Shown: in pieces, positions 42,375-50,878 of the stretch | How the letters are laid out: every line of letters starts with the position of its first letter | How positions within the stretch are numbered: the stretch's first letter is position 1 | DNA from: Bacteriovoracaceae bacterium | GTDB taxonomy: Bacteria; Bdellovibrionota; Bacteriovoracia; Bacteriovoracales; Bacteriovoracaceae | Length of the DNA: 64,000 bases | Direction: 5' to 3' | NCBI GenBank assembly: GCA_016784965.1 | Contig: JADHTQ010000018.1 | Span: forward strand, 1 to 64,000 | Position numbers and translations under genes: made by a program | The notes under the pieces: generated by a model | What the model saw: only the letters and a program-made list of their open reading frames with translations | Database searches by the model: none | Told to the model about the DNA's origin: nothing

Positions 42375-43562
42375 TCAGATGCCAAACTTTAAGGCCTGGA
42401 CACCTGGCAGCTGCCCCATTTCAATATATTCTAAAGAGGCGCCACCTCCTGTTGAAATATGAGACATCTTTTCGGCCAATCCAGATTTGTTAACTGCACT
42501 TACTGAATCACCTCCACCGATTAGTCGAAAGGCACTTGATTCGGATAGAATTTTAGCAATCTCAAAAGTGCCATCAGCAAACTGGGGATCTTCAAAATAT
42601 CCCATGGGACCATTCCAAAAGATGGTTCTGGCGTCGTTAATTTGATCCTTGTAAAGACTAAGTGTCTCAGGACCAATATCAAGCCCCATCTTGCCTTCGG
42701 GAATGTCTATTTCTTTGAGCACTTCTGGGTCCCCACCTATTTTATTTGAAATGACATGATCAACAGGTAAGTAAATTTTATTTGCACGTCCCGAGTTTAA
42801 AATCTTCTTGGCCAAGTTTAGGTCTTCATCATTACAAAGCGAACTACCGACGGTGAATCCCTTGGTTTTTAAAAAGGGATAGGCCATGGCCCCACCTATT
42901 ATCATGCGGTCAACTTTGGAGAGCAGTTGCTCAATGATTTTAATTTTATCACTGACTTTTCCACCACCAATAATTGCTACAAATGGAGGGGAGGGGGATT
43001 CAACTAATTTATTTAACGCCTCAATTTCTTTTTTGAGTAAGAAGCCACCACAACATGAATTTTTATGGTAGGCCACAATGCCGTATGTTGAGGCATGTTT
43101 TCTATGTGAGGTACCAAAAGCATCGTTGACATAGATGTCACCGTAGCTTGCAAGCCGCTTGGCAAAGGTGGGATCGTTACCCTCTTCTTCGGGGTGAAAC
43201 CGCAAGTTTTGTAAAAGAATTATTTTGTTAGACTTTAAAGACAGTAGTGACTTTATTCCCGAATCGGTAGCTGACTCAGTGAGAGTGACATCTGTATCAA
43301 GCACAGAAGCTAGGTAATTTGCCACTGGCTCCAGTGTAAAGCGCGGATCTACTTTGCCTTTGGGCCTTCCTAGGTGACTCATAAGTACGAGTTTGCTCGC
43401 ACCACTTTCTAAAATGTGTTTTATACTAGGCAGAGAGCGGTCAATTCGCGTTGTATCGGTGATTTCTAACGACCCATCCTTGCGGAGTGGGACGTTAAAA
43501 TCAAAACGGGCAATCACCTTTTTATCTTTAAAATCTACTTGATCAATAAATTGCAACGCCAT
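42375..43562 (-). CDS. pgk: Phosphoglycerate kinase
   Basis: Transfers phosphate from 1,3-bisphosphoglycerate to ADP. RFDFNVPLRKDG near the start, SHLGRPKG, and GGGDSVSAVNKSG-type C-terminal block with STGGGASLEY mark both domains. Length 395 is normal. Its ATG overlaps the gap stop codon by one base, so translation of the two is coupled. Confidence 0.96.
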   Translation of the reverse strand: MALQFIDQVDFKDKKVIARFDFNVPLRKDGSLEITDTTRIDRSLPSIKHILESGASKLVLMSHLGRPKGKVDPRFTLEPVANYLASVLDTDVTLTESATDSGIKSLLSLKSNKIILLQNLRFHPEEEGNDPTFAKRLASYGDIYVNDAFGTSHRKHASTYGIVAYHKNSCCGGFLLKKEIEALNKLVESPSPPFVAIIGGGKVSDKIKIIEQLLSKVDRMIIGGAMAYPFLKTKGFTVGSSLCNDEDLNLAKKILNSGRANKIYLPVDHVISNKIGGDPEVLKEIDIPEGKMGLDIGPETLSLYKDQINDARTIFWNGPMGYFEDPQFADGTFEIAKILSESSAFRLIGGGDSVSAVNKSGLAEKMSHISTGGGASLEYIEMGQLPGVQALKFGI

Positions 43563-44575
43563 TATAGTTTATCTCCCATTAAGCGGGCCAGGTCCATGAC
43601 TCTATTAGAAAAGCCTACTTCGTTATCATACCAAGACACAACTTTTAAAGTGGTTCCGTCAATGATGTTGGTCAAAGTTCCATCGACAGTAGATGACTCA
43701 GTTGTTCCACAAAAGTCAATGCTTACAAGCTTTTTCTCAGTATATCCAAGTACCCCTTTTAAGCGACCATTAGCGGCATCTGAAAGTGCTTTTTTGACCT
43801 CTTCCAGAGTAGCTGGTTTTTTTAAATTAACAGTTAAGTCGACGACCGATACATTGGGGGTAGGTACGCGGATGGCGAAACCGTCTAATTTGCCTTTTAG
43901 CTCGGGAATAACAAGGCCTACCGCTTTGGCCGCACCGGTGGTAGTTGGAATCATGGATAGGGCGGCTGAACGCATACGCCTTGGATCACTATGCATGCTA
44001 TCAAGAAGCCTTTGGTCTTGGGTGTACGCATGAGTTGTGGTCATCATACCATTTTGAATACCCCAATTGTCGTGGATGATTTTTGCGATGGGGGCCAGGC
44101 AGTTAGTGGTACAACTAGCATTTGAAACAATGTGATGTTTGCTAGAATCATAGGTCTCATCATTGACACCCATTACAAAAGTACCATCGAGGTCTTTTCC
44201 TGGAGCGCACATAATAACCTTTTTTACAGATCCTTTCATATGGCGTCCAAGACCTGCTTTATCTTTGAAGATGCCGGTACCATCAATTACAAGATCAATG
44301 TTGTGTGTGTCCCAAGGAATCTCAGATGGATCTTTAATGCCGTAGTACTTGATATCCTTGCTGTCGATATAAAGGCTGTCACCATCTGCTTGTACTGTGC
44401 CCTGATATCTACCGTGAACTGAGTCGTATTTAAAGAGGTGGGCGATTTGGTTTATATCAGCTAGGTCATTAACCGCAACTACATCGATGTTTGCACTTTT
44501 ATTATTAAGGATTGCTTTTAGGACTTGCCGCCCAATTCTTCCCATTCCATTGATGCCTACTTTAAGATTGGCCAT
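43562..44575 (-). CDS. gap: Glyceraldehyde-3-phosphate dehydrogenase
   Basis: NAD-dependent step of glycolysis. GINGMGRIGRQVL binds NAD, and the active-site Cys is C155 in SNASCTTNCLAP. NEVGFSNRV is the usual C-terminal signature. D33-type acidic residue is not obvious in VVAVNDLAD beyond the standard ND pair, consistent with NAD. It heads the cluster gap-pgk-tpiA-secG and is divergent from the exoribonuclease gene across a 173-base gap that must hold its promoter. GGAGAC lies before the ATG. Confidence 0.96.
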   Translation of the reverse strand: MANLKVGINGMGRIGRQVLKAILNNKSANIDVVAVNDLADINQIAHLFKYDSVHGRYQGTVQADGDSLYIDSKDIKYYGIKDPSEIPWDTHNIDLVIDGTGIFKDKAGLGRHMKGSVKKVIMCAPGKDLDGTFVMGVNDETYDSSKHHIVSNASCTTNCLAPIAKIIHDNWGIQNGMMTTTHAYTQDQRLLDSMHSDPRRMRSAALSMIPTTTGAAKAVGLVIPELKGKLDGFAIRVPTPNVSVVDLTVNLKKPATLEEVKKALSDAANGRLKGVLGYTEKKLVSIDFCGTTESSTVDGTLTNIIDGTTLKVVSWYDNEVGFSNRVMDLARLMGDKL

Positions 44576-44748
44576 AATTGTCTCCTATTTGTTGGTAGAT
44601 GATTAATACTTATGTGTCATATGTTTGCCAAAAATTATGGCATATATTTGCTTGGTTGTGTAGACATTTTAACTGTTTTAAGTATTATTGATAAAGTTTG
44701 CATGAAGGGAGTCGATTAAAAAATATTTTATCAATAGGATCGGATTAA

Positions 44749-45831
44749 TTGAAAAAAACACAATTTGTTAATACCTTGTCGCCCAAAGATGTCATCAACA
44801 CTACATTTATGGTGAAGTATATTGCTTTGAGAGAATCTAGAGACGGGAAGCATTACCTCAATATTGTACTTGCTGATTCTACTGGTGAGATAGAGGCCAG
44901 AAAGTGGCACGGAGTGGAAAAAATTGCCGAAGAGGTCAAAGTTTCAGATATAGTTTTTGTTGAGGGCAAAGTAAATCAATTCCAGGGCAGATTACAGTTG
45001 ATTGTAAATACCATTAACGCCGTTCATCCAAATGAAATTGTCGAAAGTGACTATATTATTTGTGCCGATAATCCTCCAGATAAGATGTTTGAGGAGCTAC
45101 TTGTAATCGTTGATGGCCTTAGTGACGTCTATATTAAAGAACTCTTACAAAGCATCTTAAGTGATGTAGAAATTAAAAGGCGACTGAAGTTGTGGCCTGC
45201 TGGCAAGACTATCCATCACCCTTATAAATCTGGATTATTGGAGCACTTATTGTCCTGTGCTAAAATGGCAACTGATCTTTGTCCCCATTATGATGTTAAT
45301 CCCAATTACGTTATTGCAGGATCAATTTTACATGATCTCTGCAAAATATATGAACTGTCCGATGGACCAGTTGTTGAGTACACTGAGGAGGGCAAGTTGA
45401 TTGGGCATCTCTTCAAAGCGGCAGAATTGATTGATCGTTTTGGTGTGAGAATTAAAAATTTTCCTCATCACATAAAGGTTCATTTAAAACATATAGTGCT
45501 CTCTCACCACGGCTCACATGAGTTTGGTTCATCCACACTCCCTCAAACTGCAGAAGCACTACTAGTACACCACATTGATCTTCTCGATTCGAAAATGAAC
45601 TCTTTTAAAACGGTGATTTCTAACGATATGAACTGCGGACACTGGAGCAATTACGTCAAGCATCTAGACAGAGTAATTTTTAAAGGTGAATTACCAACGC
45701 ATACAGAGTACTTGACAGATGATATCCACATAGAAGTAAAAAAGACGCGCATCCCAGATAAAAAACATCAAGAAATGGCGAATAAACCAAAAATGGCATC
45801 TCTTCTAAAAAATTTTAAGATAGAGGAATAA
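44749..45831 (+). CDS. YhaM-like 3'-5' exoribonuclease (OB fold + HD domain)
   Basis: A 360-residue protein with an N-terminal OB-fold nucleic-acid-binding domain (about 15-105, DSTGEIEARKWHGVE) and an HD-type phosphohydrolase domain (about 155-290) with IHHPYKSGLLEHLLSC and SILHDLCKIYEL supplying metal ligands, then HHGSHEFGS. This order matches YhaM/CBF1 exoribonucleases, which trim RNA and single-stranded DNA. The start is TTG 44749 with AGGATCGGA upstream. It is longer than YhaM (about 314) by a charged C-terminal tail. Divergent from gap. Confidence 0.85.
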   Translation: MKKTQFVNTLSPKDVINTTFMVKYIALRESRDGKHYLNIVLADSTGEIEARKWHGVEKIAEEVKVSDIVFVEGKVNQFQGRLQLIVNTINAVHPNEIVESDYIICADNPPDKMFEELLVIVDGLSDVYIKELLQSILSDVEIKRRLKLWPAGKTIHHPYKSGLLEHLLSCAKMATDLCPHYDVNPNYVIAGSILHDLCKIYELSDGPVVEYTEEGKLIGHLFKAAELIDRFGVRIKNFPHHIKVHLKHIVLSHHGSHEFGSSTLPQTAEALLVHHIDLLDSKMNSFKTVISNDMNCGHWSNYVKHLDRVIFKGELPTHTEYLTDDIHIEVKKTRIPDKKHQEMANKPKMASLLKNFKIEE

Positions 45832-46001
45832 TTTTTCTAAAATAAACAGCTAAATCAAACAAATATTATGTTAATAATATTAGATACTTAAGAAAACTTA
45901 ATAATTTTTTTATTTTTGCTGAATCATCACCACCTATATTCACTCTAGAACAAATAAATTAGCTGAGGATTTTTTAAATCAGGTAAATCAGGAGAGAGTG
46001 T

Positions 46002-46169
46002 ATGGTATCTAGAGTTTTTCGCGATGTAGCTGTTGTAATATCAGTAATTGTTTTAAACATTTTTGCTCACGGAAACTCTCATCATGATCCACATACTCAC
46101 ATTCATACCAATTATTGTCAAAATGCTGAAAGAGTAAGAACGTCAGATATTCACGGTATTATTATCTAG
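46002..46169 (+). CDS. Small exported histidine-rich peptide
   Basis: A 55-residue gene with a good GGAGAG site eight bases before the ATG. The N-terminus (VAVVISVIVLNIFAHG) looks like a signal peptide, and the mature part contains HGNSHHDPHTHIHTNYC, with seven His in about 16 residues plus one Cys. This suggests metal binding in the periplasm. It lies 99 bases before the MotB-like gene on the same strand. No family is recognised. A chance short frame is possible, but signal peptide, ribosome-binding site and composition together favour a gene. Confidence 0.55.
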   Translation: MVSRVFRDVAVVISVIVLNIFAHGNSHHDPHTHIHTNYCQNAERVRTSDIHGIII

Positions 46170-46254
46170 TCCACCTTGAACAACTAAGAGTCATAATAAA
46201 CCATTAAGTAATTCATATTTTAAGCCGATACTCCATCCACACCCTATAGAGTTG

Positions 46255-46266
46255 CGCGGAGGCGCG
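46255..46266 (+). promoter_or_regulatory. Ribosome-binding site in a hairpin loop
   Basis: CGCG (46255-46258), GAGG (46259-46262) and CGCG (46263-46266) form a tiny GC hairpin with the Shine-Dalgarno sequence GGAGG exposed in the loop, six bases before the ATG at 46269. Such a display could tune translation of the MotB-like protein. Confidence 0.45.
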
Positions 46267-46268
46267 TT

Positions 46269-48089
46269 ATGAGCTTGGATTATGATAAAATAAGACAGAA
46301 CATAGATGAGTCAGCATCCAGTAAAATGGCTTCTTATAGCGACTTGTTCATGGTTTTATCTTTTGTATTTTTATTACTATATGTTGTAGCGAGTATCAGA
46401 AACGGTGCTTTTAGTATCCAAAAAAATGGAGAATTTAGACGTTTGGCCAGAGAAGCGGCCGATTTAAAACAGCAGATTAGAGTTTACAATGCTCTAAAGG
46501 ATGATCATTTAGAAAAAAAGGCGACTTCTGAGGAACAGAAGGCATATGAGGAACTGATGGACAAACTGTCGTTACTCAAAGAAAACGCCAAGGATGAAAA
46601 AGAAAAACTGCGCAAGTTGTCTATTGAAAATGAAAGAAAAGAAAATGCCCTCAATAAGTATCAACAACTGGTAAGAAATATAATTAACACCAACATTCTA
46701 GCAAAAGGCAGGATCAAAAGAAGAGATAAGATCATAGTGACCAAAAAAGAGGTTATTAATGTTCAGGCCAAGGATATTCACGAAAAAAAGGCACTCCTAG
46801 AGCAAAGAGCAGCAACCATTGCTAAAAATCAGCAGATGCTGCAAAAAAAAGAAATCCTGATTCAAAAGAACAAGCAAATCTTGGATGAAAAATCAAATGA
46901 GATTGTGGAGTTAAAAGATTCAGTGAGTAGCAAGAAGGCCACAATTAATGCAAACAAAAAACTTATTGCTACAATTAACAGCGACATTAAAAACAAAGTA
47001 ACTCTACTTGAAAAATTAAAACAAAACCAACAGATATCTGAAGAAAAATTTCAAAAGAGGATCAAAAGACTTCAAGAGGAAAGTGAGCTACAGGTTGCCA
47101 AAATCAATGAGAAAAACCAGACCATGAGTCAAAACTTGGCACAAATTAATGCCAAGTTGTTTGTGGCCAACACAGAATTAAACAAGGCCAATAAATCAAT
47201 AAAACAGCAGATACAAGAACAACAAAAGCTGGCACAAAATTTAGAGGAGGCCAAAAATACCAAAATTATTATGGAGCAAGCACATGCTAGAAAGCTAGCT
47301 CAAGTAGAAGACAGAATTCAAGCTCAGAAATCAAAGTTTGCAGCTCAAAAGGAACGCGATAAGCAAGTATTTTTAAAACAGCTAAGATCACAAAAGATGA
47401 GTGCTAAGGCCCGTGCTAAAAAACTGGCGGAATTTAAGGCCAGAAGTAGGAAAAAGGAGATGGCCCTTAAAGACAAAATTAATAAAATTTCAGGTGACCT
47501 TAAAAAAGCACAAGATATTATCAATATGACCAAAGTTGTGACCAGAAATATCGTTCAAAATTTTAAGAAAAAAGGCATCGATGCCAAGGTTGATAAACAG
47601 ACCGGAGATGTAATTTTAAATTTTGGTCAAGAGTACTTTACTACAGGTGCCTCTAAACTAAAGCCTGCCATGCGTACGATACTGAGAAAATTTATGCCAG
47701 CATACTCTGAGAGTCTTTTCAAGGATGCCAAGATTGCCAAAAAGATTAAGTCAGTTGAAATTGTTGGTTTTTCTTCTCCTACATATAAAGGTCGATATGT
47801 CGATCCAAAAAGCTTAAAAGCAAGTGATCGTGCCGCTATTAGTTACAATTTAGATTTAAGTTTTTATCGTGCCAAGTCTATTTTTAACTATATTTTTGAT
47901 AAATCTAAAATGGAATATAAACACCAAAAAACACTGCTGCCGCTTGTCAAGGTCACCGGAAGAAGCTTTTTAGCAGAAGGAATCAAAGGGCGAAATATAG
48001 CCTCAGGTATGGGCCAGAAGCAGTATTGTAAAAAATATAATTGCAAAAAATCACAACGAGTAATTATAAAATTTAATTTAAAAAATTAA
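46269..48089 (+). CDS. MotB/OmpA-like coiled-coil membrane protein
   Basis: A 606-residue protein with one membrane helix (about 26-43) preceded by SYSDLFMVLSFVFLLLYVV: the Asp (D25) sits where MotB-type stators carry the proton-accepting Asp. A coiled coil of about 370 residues follows (about 55-425), and a C-terminal OmpA-like domain (about 430-606) with VDKQTGDVILNFGQEYF, VEIVGFSSPTYKG and YNLDLSFYRAKSIFNYIF (N-x-x-L-S-x-x-R-A pattern), expected to bind peptidoglycan. MotB normally has a short linker, so the long coiled coil is unusual. It is followed 13 bases later by the MotA/TolQ-like channel gene, its likely partner. Confidence 0.75.
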   Translation: MSLDYDKIRQNIDESASSKMASYSDLFMVLSFVFLLLYVVASIRNGAFSIQKNGEFRRLAREAADLKQQIRVYNALKDDHLEKKATSEEQKAYEELMDKLSLLKENAKDEKEKLRKLSIENERKENALNKYQQLVRNIINTNILAKGRIKRRDKIIVTKKEVINVQAKDIHEKKALLEQRAATIAKNQQMLQKKEILIQKNKQILDEKSNEIVELKDSVSSKKATINANKKLIATINSDIKNKVTLLEKLKQNQQISEEKFQKRIKRLQEESELQVAKINEKNQTMSQNLAQINAKLFVANTELNKANKSIKQQIQEQQKLAQNLEEAKNTKIIMEQAHARKLAQVEDRIQAQKSKFAAQKERDKQVFLKQLRSQKMSAKARAKKLAEFKARSRKKEMALKDKINKISGDLKKAQDIINMTKVVTRNIVQNFKKKGIDAKVDKQTGDVILNFGQEYFTTGASKLKPAMRTILRKFMPAYSESLFKDAKIAKKIKSVEIVGFSSPTYKGRYVDPKSLKASDRAAISYNLDLSFYRAKSIFNYIFDKSKMEYKHQKTLLPLVKVTGRSFLAEGIKGRNIASGMGQKQYCKKYNCKKSQRVIIKFNLKN

Positions 48090-48102
48090 GGAGAGTTAGC
48101 AT

Positions 48103-49128
48103 ATGTTTTCTCAATCCATTATTCAAACATTTGTAGATGGGCTGGTATATTTTGCTACCGATCTGCTTTTGCCACTTATGTGCTTGATCTTTGTGATGGC
48201 GGTAATATTTAGAGTTCTCATTTACTTTACCATCAAACGTGAAGATTGGTTTGCCAGAGAGTTTGAAAAAAGAGTTCATGCATTTATGGACGGACCACTT
48301 GAGCAAGTAAAATTCTGGTCCTTTTTTATCCACATGAAAACATTACTTGAAAAGACATACTATGAGATCTTTGAAGTGCGTGCCATCATGAAAAGAAGAA
48401 AGCCAGATGTGGTGATGACCGTAAGTGATAGGATATTTCTGATTCAACATGGGGTTGCTTGGTTAGTTAATGATACTTTGAAAAAAATAAAGTATTTAAA
48501 GTACGGAACTGAAAGACCCAGATTGCTAGATATTTCCAAAAATGTCTTTCAAAACAATCCATGTTTTCGCAAGGTATTTGGATTAATTCCTGTGGGGCCT
48601 GTTAGTGATGTTTTAAATGTTTTGCCCGGTATGTTTATTATCGGAGGGATTTTTGGAACATTTCTTGGCATTATGAAAGCACTACCAGAGCTTGGAGGTA
48701 TGGATTTAAATGATGTAGAAGGCACCAAAATGATTATGGATAACTTTCTACTAAAGATTTCTTTTTCCATGAGTACCTCTATTATAGGTATTGTTTTGTC
48801 CGTTTCGATGACTCTGGTTAATACTCTCACATCTCATGAAAAGTTATTTGTAAGTATTGTAGAGCGCTTTGAAAATACCCTTGATACTTTGTGGAATAGA
48901 TGTGAAAACAATGAACTTCCAGAAAATATCGTTGAATTTGAAGGGCCAAAAGATCCACTTGAGGCAATGGCCGCAGAAGCACTCAAAAACCAACTGTCCA
49001 AAAGTCAACTTGGCATCAAGAAAAACAATCCGAACATAGAGATGGTGGATGAAGAAGACGTCGAAGAAAGTGACGATGTAGAATACGAGTACGAGGAAGA
49101 AGAAGAGTTTGATGAAGAAGCTTCCTAA
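48103..49128 (+). CDS. MotA/TolQ/ExbB-like channel protein
   Basis: A 341-residue inner-membrane protein with helices at about 18-44, 166-196 (LNVLPGMFIIGGIFGTFLGI) and 212-240 (SFSMSTSIIGIVLSVSMTLV), matching the MotA/TolQ/ExbB proton-channel domain (PF01618) with a cytoplasmic loop of about 120 residues between TM1 and TM2. The C-terminus is a strongly acidic tail (EEDVEESDDVEYEYEEEEEF). With the upstream MotB-like protein it should form an ion-driven stator-like complex. AAGGAG precedes the ATG. It is only distantly like the tolQ product at 4114-4842. Confidence 0.8.
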   Translation: MFSQSIIQTFVDGLVYFATDLLLPLMCLIFVMAVIFRVLIYFTIKREDWFAREFEKRVHAFMDGPLEQVKFWSFFIHMKTLLEKTYYEIFEVRAIMKRRKPDVVMTVSDRIFLIQHGVAWLVNDTLKKIKYLKYGTERPRLLDISKNVFQNNPCFRKVFGLIPVGPVSDVLNVLPGMFIIGGIFGTFLGIMKALPELGGMDLNDVEGTKMIMDNFLLKISFSMSTSIIGIVLSVSMTLVNTLTSHEKLFVSIVERFENTLDTLWNRCENNELPENIVEFEGPKDPLEAMAAEALKNQLSKSQLGIKKNNPNIEMVDEEDVEESDDVEYEYEEEEEFDEEAS

Positions 49129-49229
49129 CTTGTTATAAATACATAATTCATTTCCTCTATATGTCCCCTTAAAAAACACTTAAATAATTATGACTACTTG
49201 CCGATAAGAAGTCGGGGAAGTCTAGAAGT

Positions 49230-50849
49230 TTGTCAAATGTGAAGGAGCAAATTATTAGACCGATAGAAGTAGAAATATATTCACAGGGGAAGTTAACCAC
49301 TACCCAACAGGTGACATCTGACATTTGTATAGTGGGACGTTCGGCCAAGGCCGATTTGAGAATAAAGGCAGAGGGGATAAGTAGAAGACATATAAAACTT
49401 CTTAGAAAAGCAGACCAACTTTATGTAAAAGACTTGGGCTCCGCCAATGGTACATATTTGGATGATGTACCAATTCTCAAAGGCAAAAGACATAAGTGCT
49501 CATATAACAAGGTTATTAAATTGGGAATCTCTGGCATTACTCTGAGAGTTGCCTTGGCAGAAAAAGTGGATAATCGTCAAGAGTTAATGGCACTGACCCT
49601 TGAAGAAATAGATGATTTGAAAGTGTATGCCAAAAAAGAGGCCTTGAAAATTAAGGTTGAAGCAGATGAATATGCTTCTACCACCAGGTTGCAGGCCAAA
49701 AATGAAGCCAGTGCATATCTAGCACAGGCCAATACAAACGCAGCTCAAATGAAACAAGAGGCACAAATTGCAGCAGATGCTATGCGCGAGGATGCTTTGA
49801 GGGCCTGCAAAGACCTAGAAAATAGAACTGTCACAGCGATGAATAATCTTACCAAGCAGGTAGAAAAAGAAGTGGCCTATATGAAGACAGTTGCCCAAGA
49901 CAGTATTGCTAGGCAAAAGCAGGTGGCAAAAAAAGAAGCCGATCGGATGATGGAGGTCGCAAAATCCAATATTGACATAATGGAGCAGGATAAAAAGTGG
50001 GAGTTAAGTGAGATAGAGGAAAAAACTAAAGCAGTAAGAGAAATTGAAATAGATTTAAATAAAAAACGAAAAGCGGTTGAGGAACAATTGGGCATGTTGA
50101 GTTTGGAAAAAGCAGATGTGCATGAACAAAAAGAATCTCTTTTGGAGGAAGTCAATCAGATTGAGCGCCGAAAAGAAGAATTGGATAAAAAAGTTCAACA
50201 GATGGAGTTAACTCTCAAAAAACAAGAAGATAAAGTTAAGCAAAAGCTGGACAAAAGAGAAAGGGAAGTTGACACCAAAGAAGCACAGTACAAATTAACT
50301 CTTGTCAATATGGAAGTAGAACTTGAGGAAGTAGCAGCAAGACAAAAAATTATTGATAAGCAGTGTGAGATAGCTACTCGTAATAAAGAACAGCTAGAGT
50401 TAGAAGTAGAGCAGCTCAGAGAACAAAAAGATGAAGTTCGAAACGAAATTAATGATATCAGAGTTTCAAATGATGAGAAGGTTGAGCAACAAACAATTGA
50501 AATAAGCACTCTTTTAAACGAGAAAGTTGGTATTCAAGAAACCATTGAACAGTTAGAACAAAAAATTAAAGGGCTAGAGTTAGATGTTACAAAGCAAGTG
50601 CAAGATCGCATCAAAAGATACGATGAAGTTAGTAAATTAGAAAAGAAAATAGGTAAATTAAGTAGCAAAGTCCTTGAAAAGAAAAGGGAGCTAAAAGATA
50701 TAACCGTGGCATTTGATGTCGAATTGCTACGCATTCAATCAGAAAGAAAGGTACTAGAAAAAGAGTTAGAAGGAAAAAGAAAACAGATTGAATTAAAGCA
50801 GGCCCAACTCAATAAGGAGGCACAAGTCAATTTGGAAGAAGCAAGTTAA
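49230..50849 (+). CDS. FHA-domain coiled-coil protein 1
   Basis: A 539-residue cytoplasmic protein: FHA domain at about 10-105 with CIVGRSAKADLRI, GISRRHIKL and DLGSANGTYLDD (the Gly-Arg, Ser-x-x-His and Asn-Gly signatures), then about 430 residues of uninterrupted coiled coil. FHA domains bind phosphothreonine, so a Ser/Thr kinase is expected, but none is in the window. The early coiled coil (DEYASTTRLQAKNEASAYLA) is Ala-rich, like DivIVA or F-ATPase b-type rods. The start is probably TTG 49230; no ATG lies before the FHA domain. Second FHA gene follows 29 bases later. Confidence 0.8.
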   Translation: MSNVKEQIIRPIEVEIYSQGKLTTTQQVTSDICIVGRSAKADLRIKAEGISRRHIKLLRKADQLYVKDLGSANGTYLDDVPILKGKRHKCSYNKVIKLGISGITLRVALAEKVDNRQELMALTLEEIDDLKVYAKKEALKIKVEADEYASTTRLQAKNEASAYLAQANTNAAQMKQEAQIAADAMREDALRACKDLENRTVTAMNNLTKQVEKEVAYMKTVAQDSIARQKQVAKKEADRMMEVAKSNIDIMEQDKKWELSEIEEKTKAVREIEIDLNKKRKAVEEQLGMLSLEKADVHEQKESLLEEVNQIERRKEELDKKVQQMELTLKKQEDKVKQKLDKREREVDTKEAQYKLTLVNMEVELEEVAARQKIIDKQCEIATRNKEQLELEVEQLREQKDEVRNEINDIRVSNDEKVEQQTIEISTLLNEKVGIQETIEQLEQKIKGLELDVTKQVQDRIKRYDEVSKLEKKIGKLSSKVLEKKRELKDITVAFDVELLRIQSERKVLEKELEGKRKQIELKQAQLNKEAQVNLEEAS

Positions 50850-50878
50850 AAGTAATGGAATAAGTAGGAGATGAGAGA

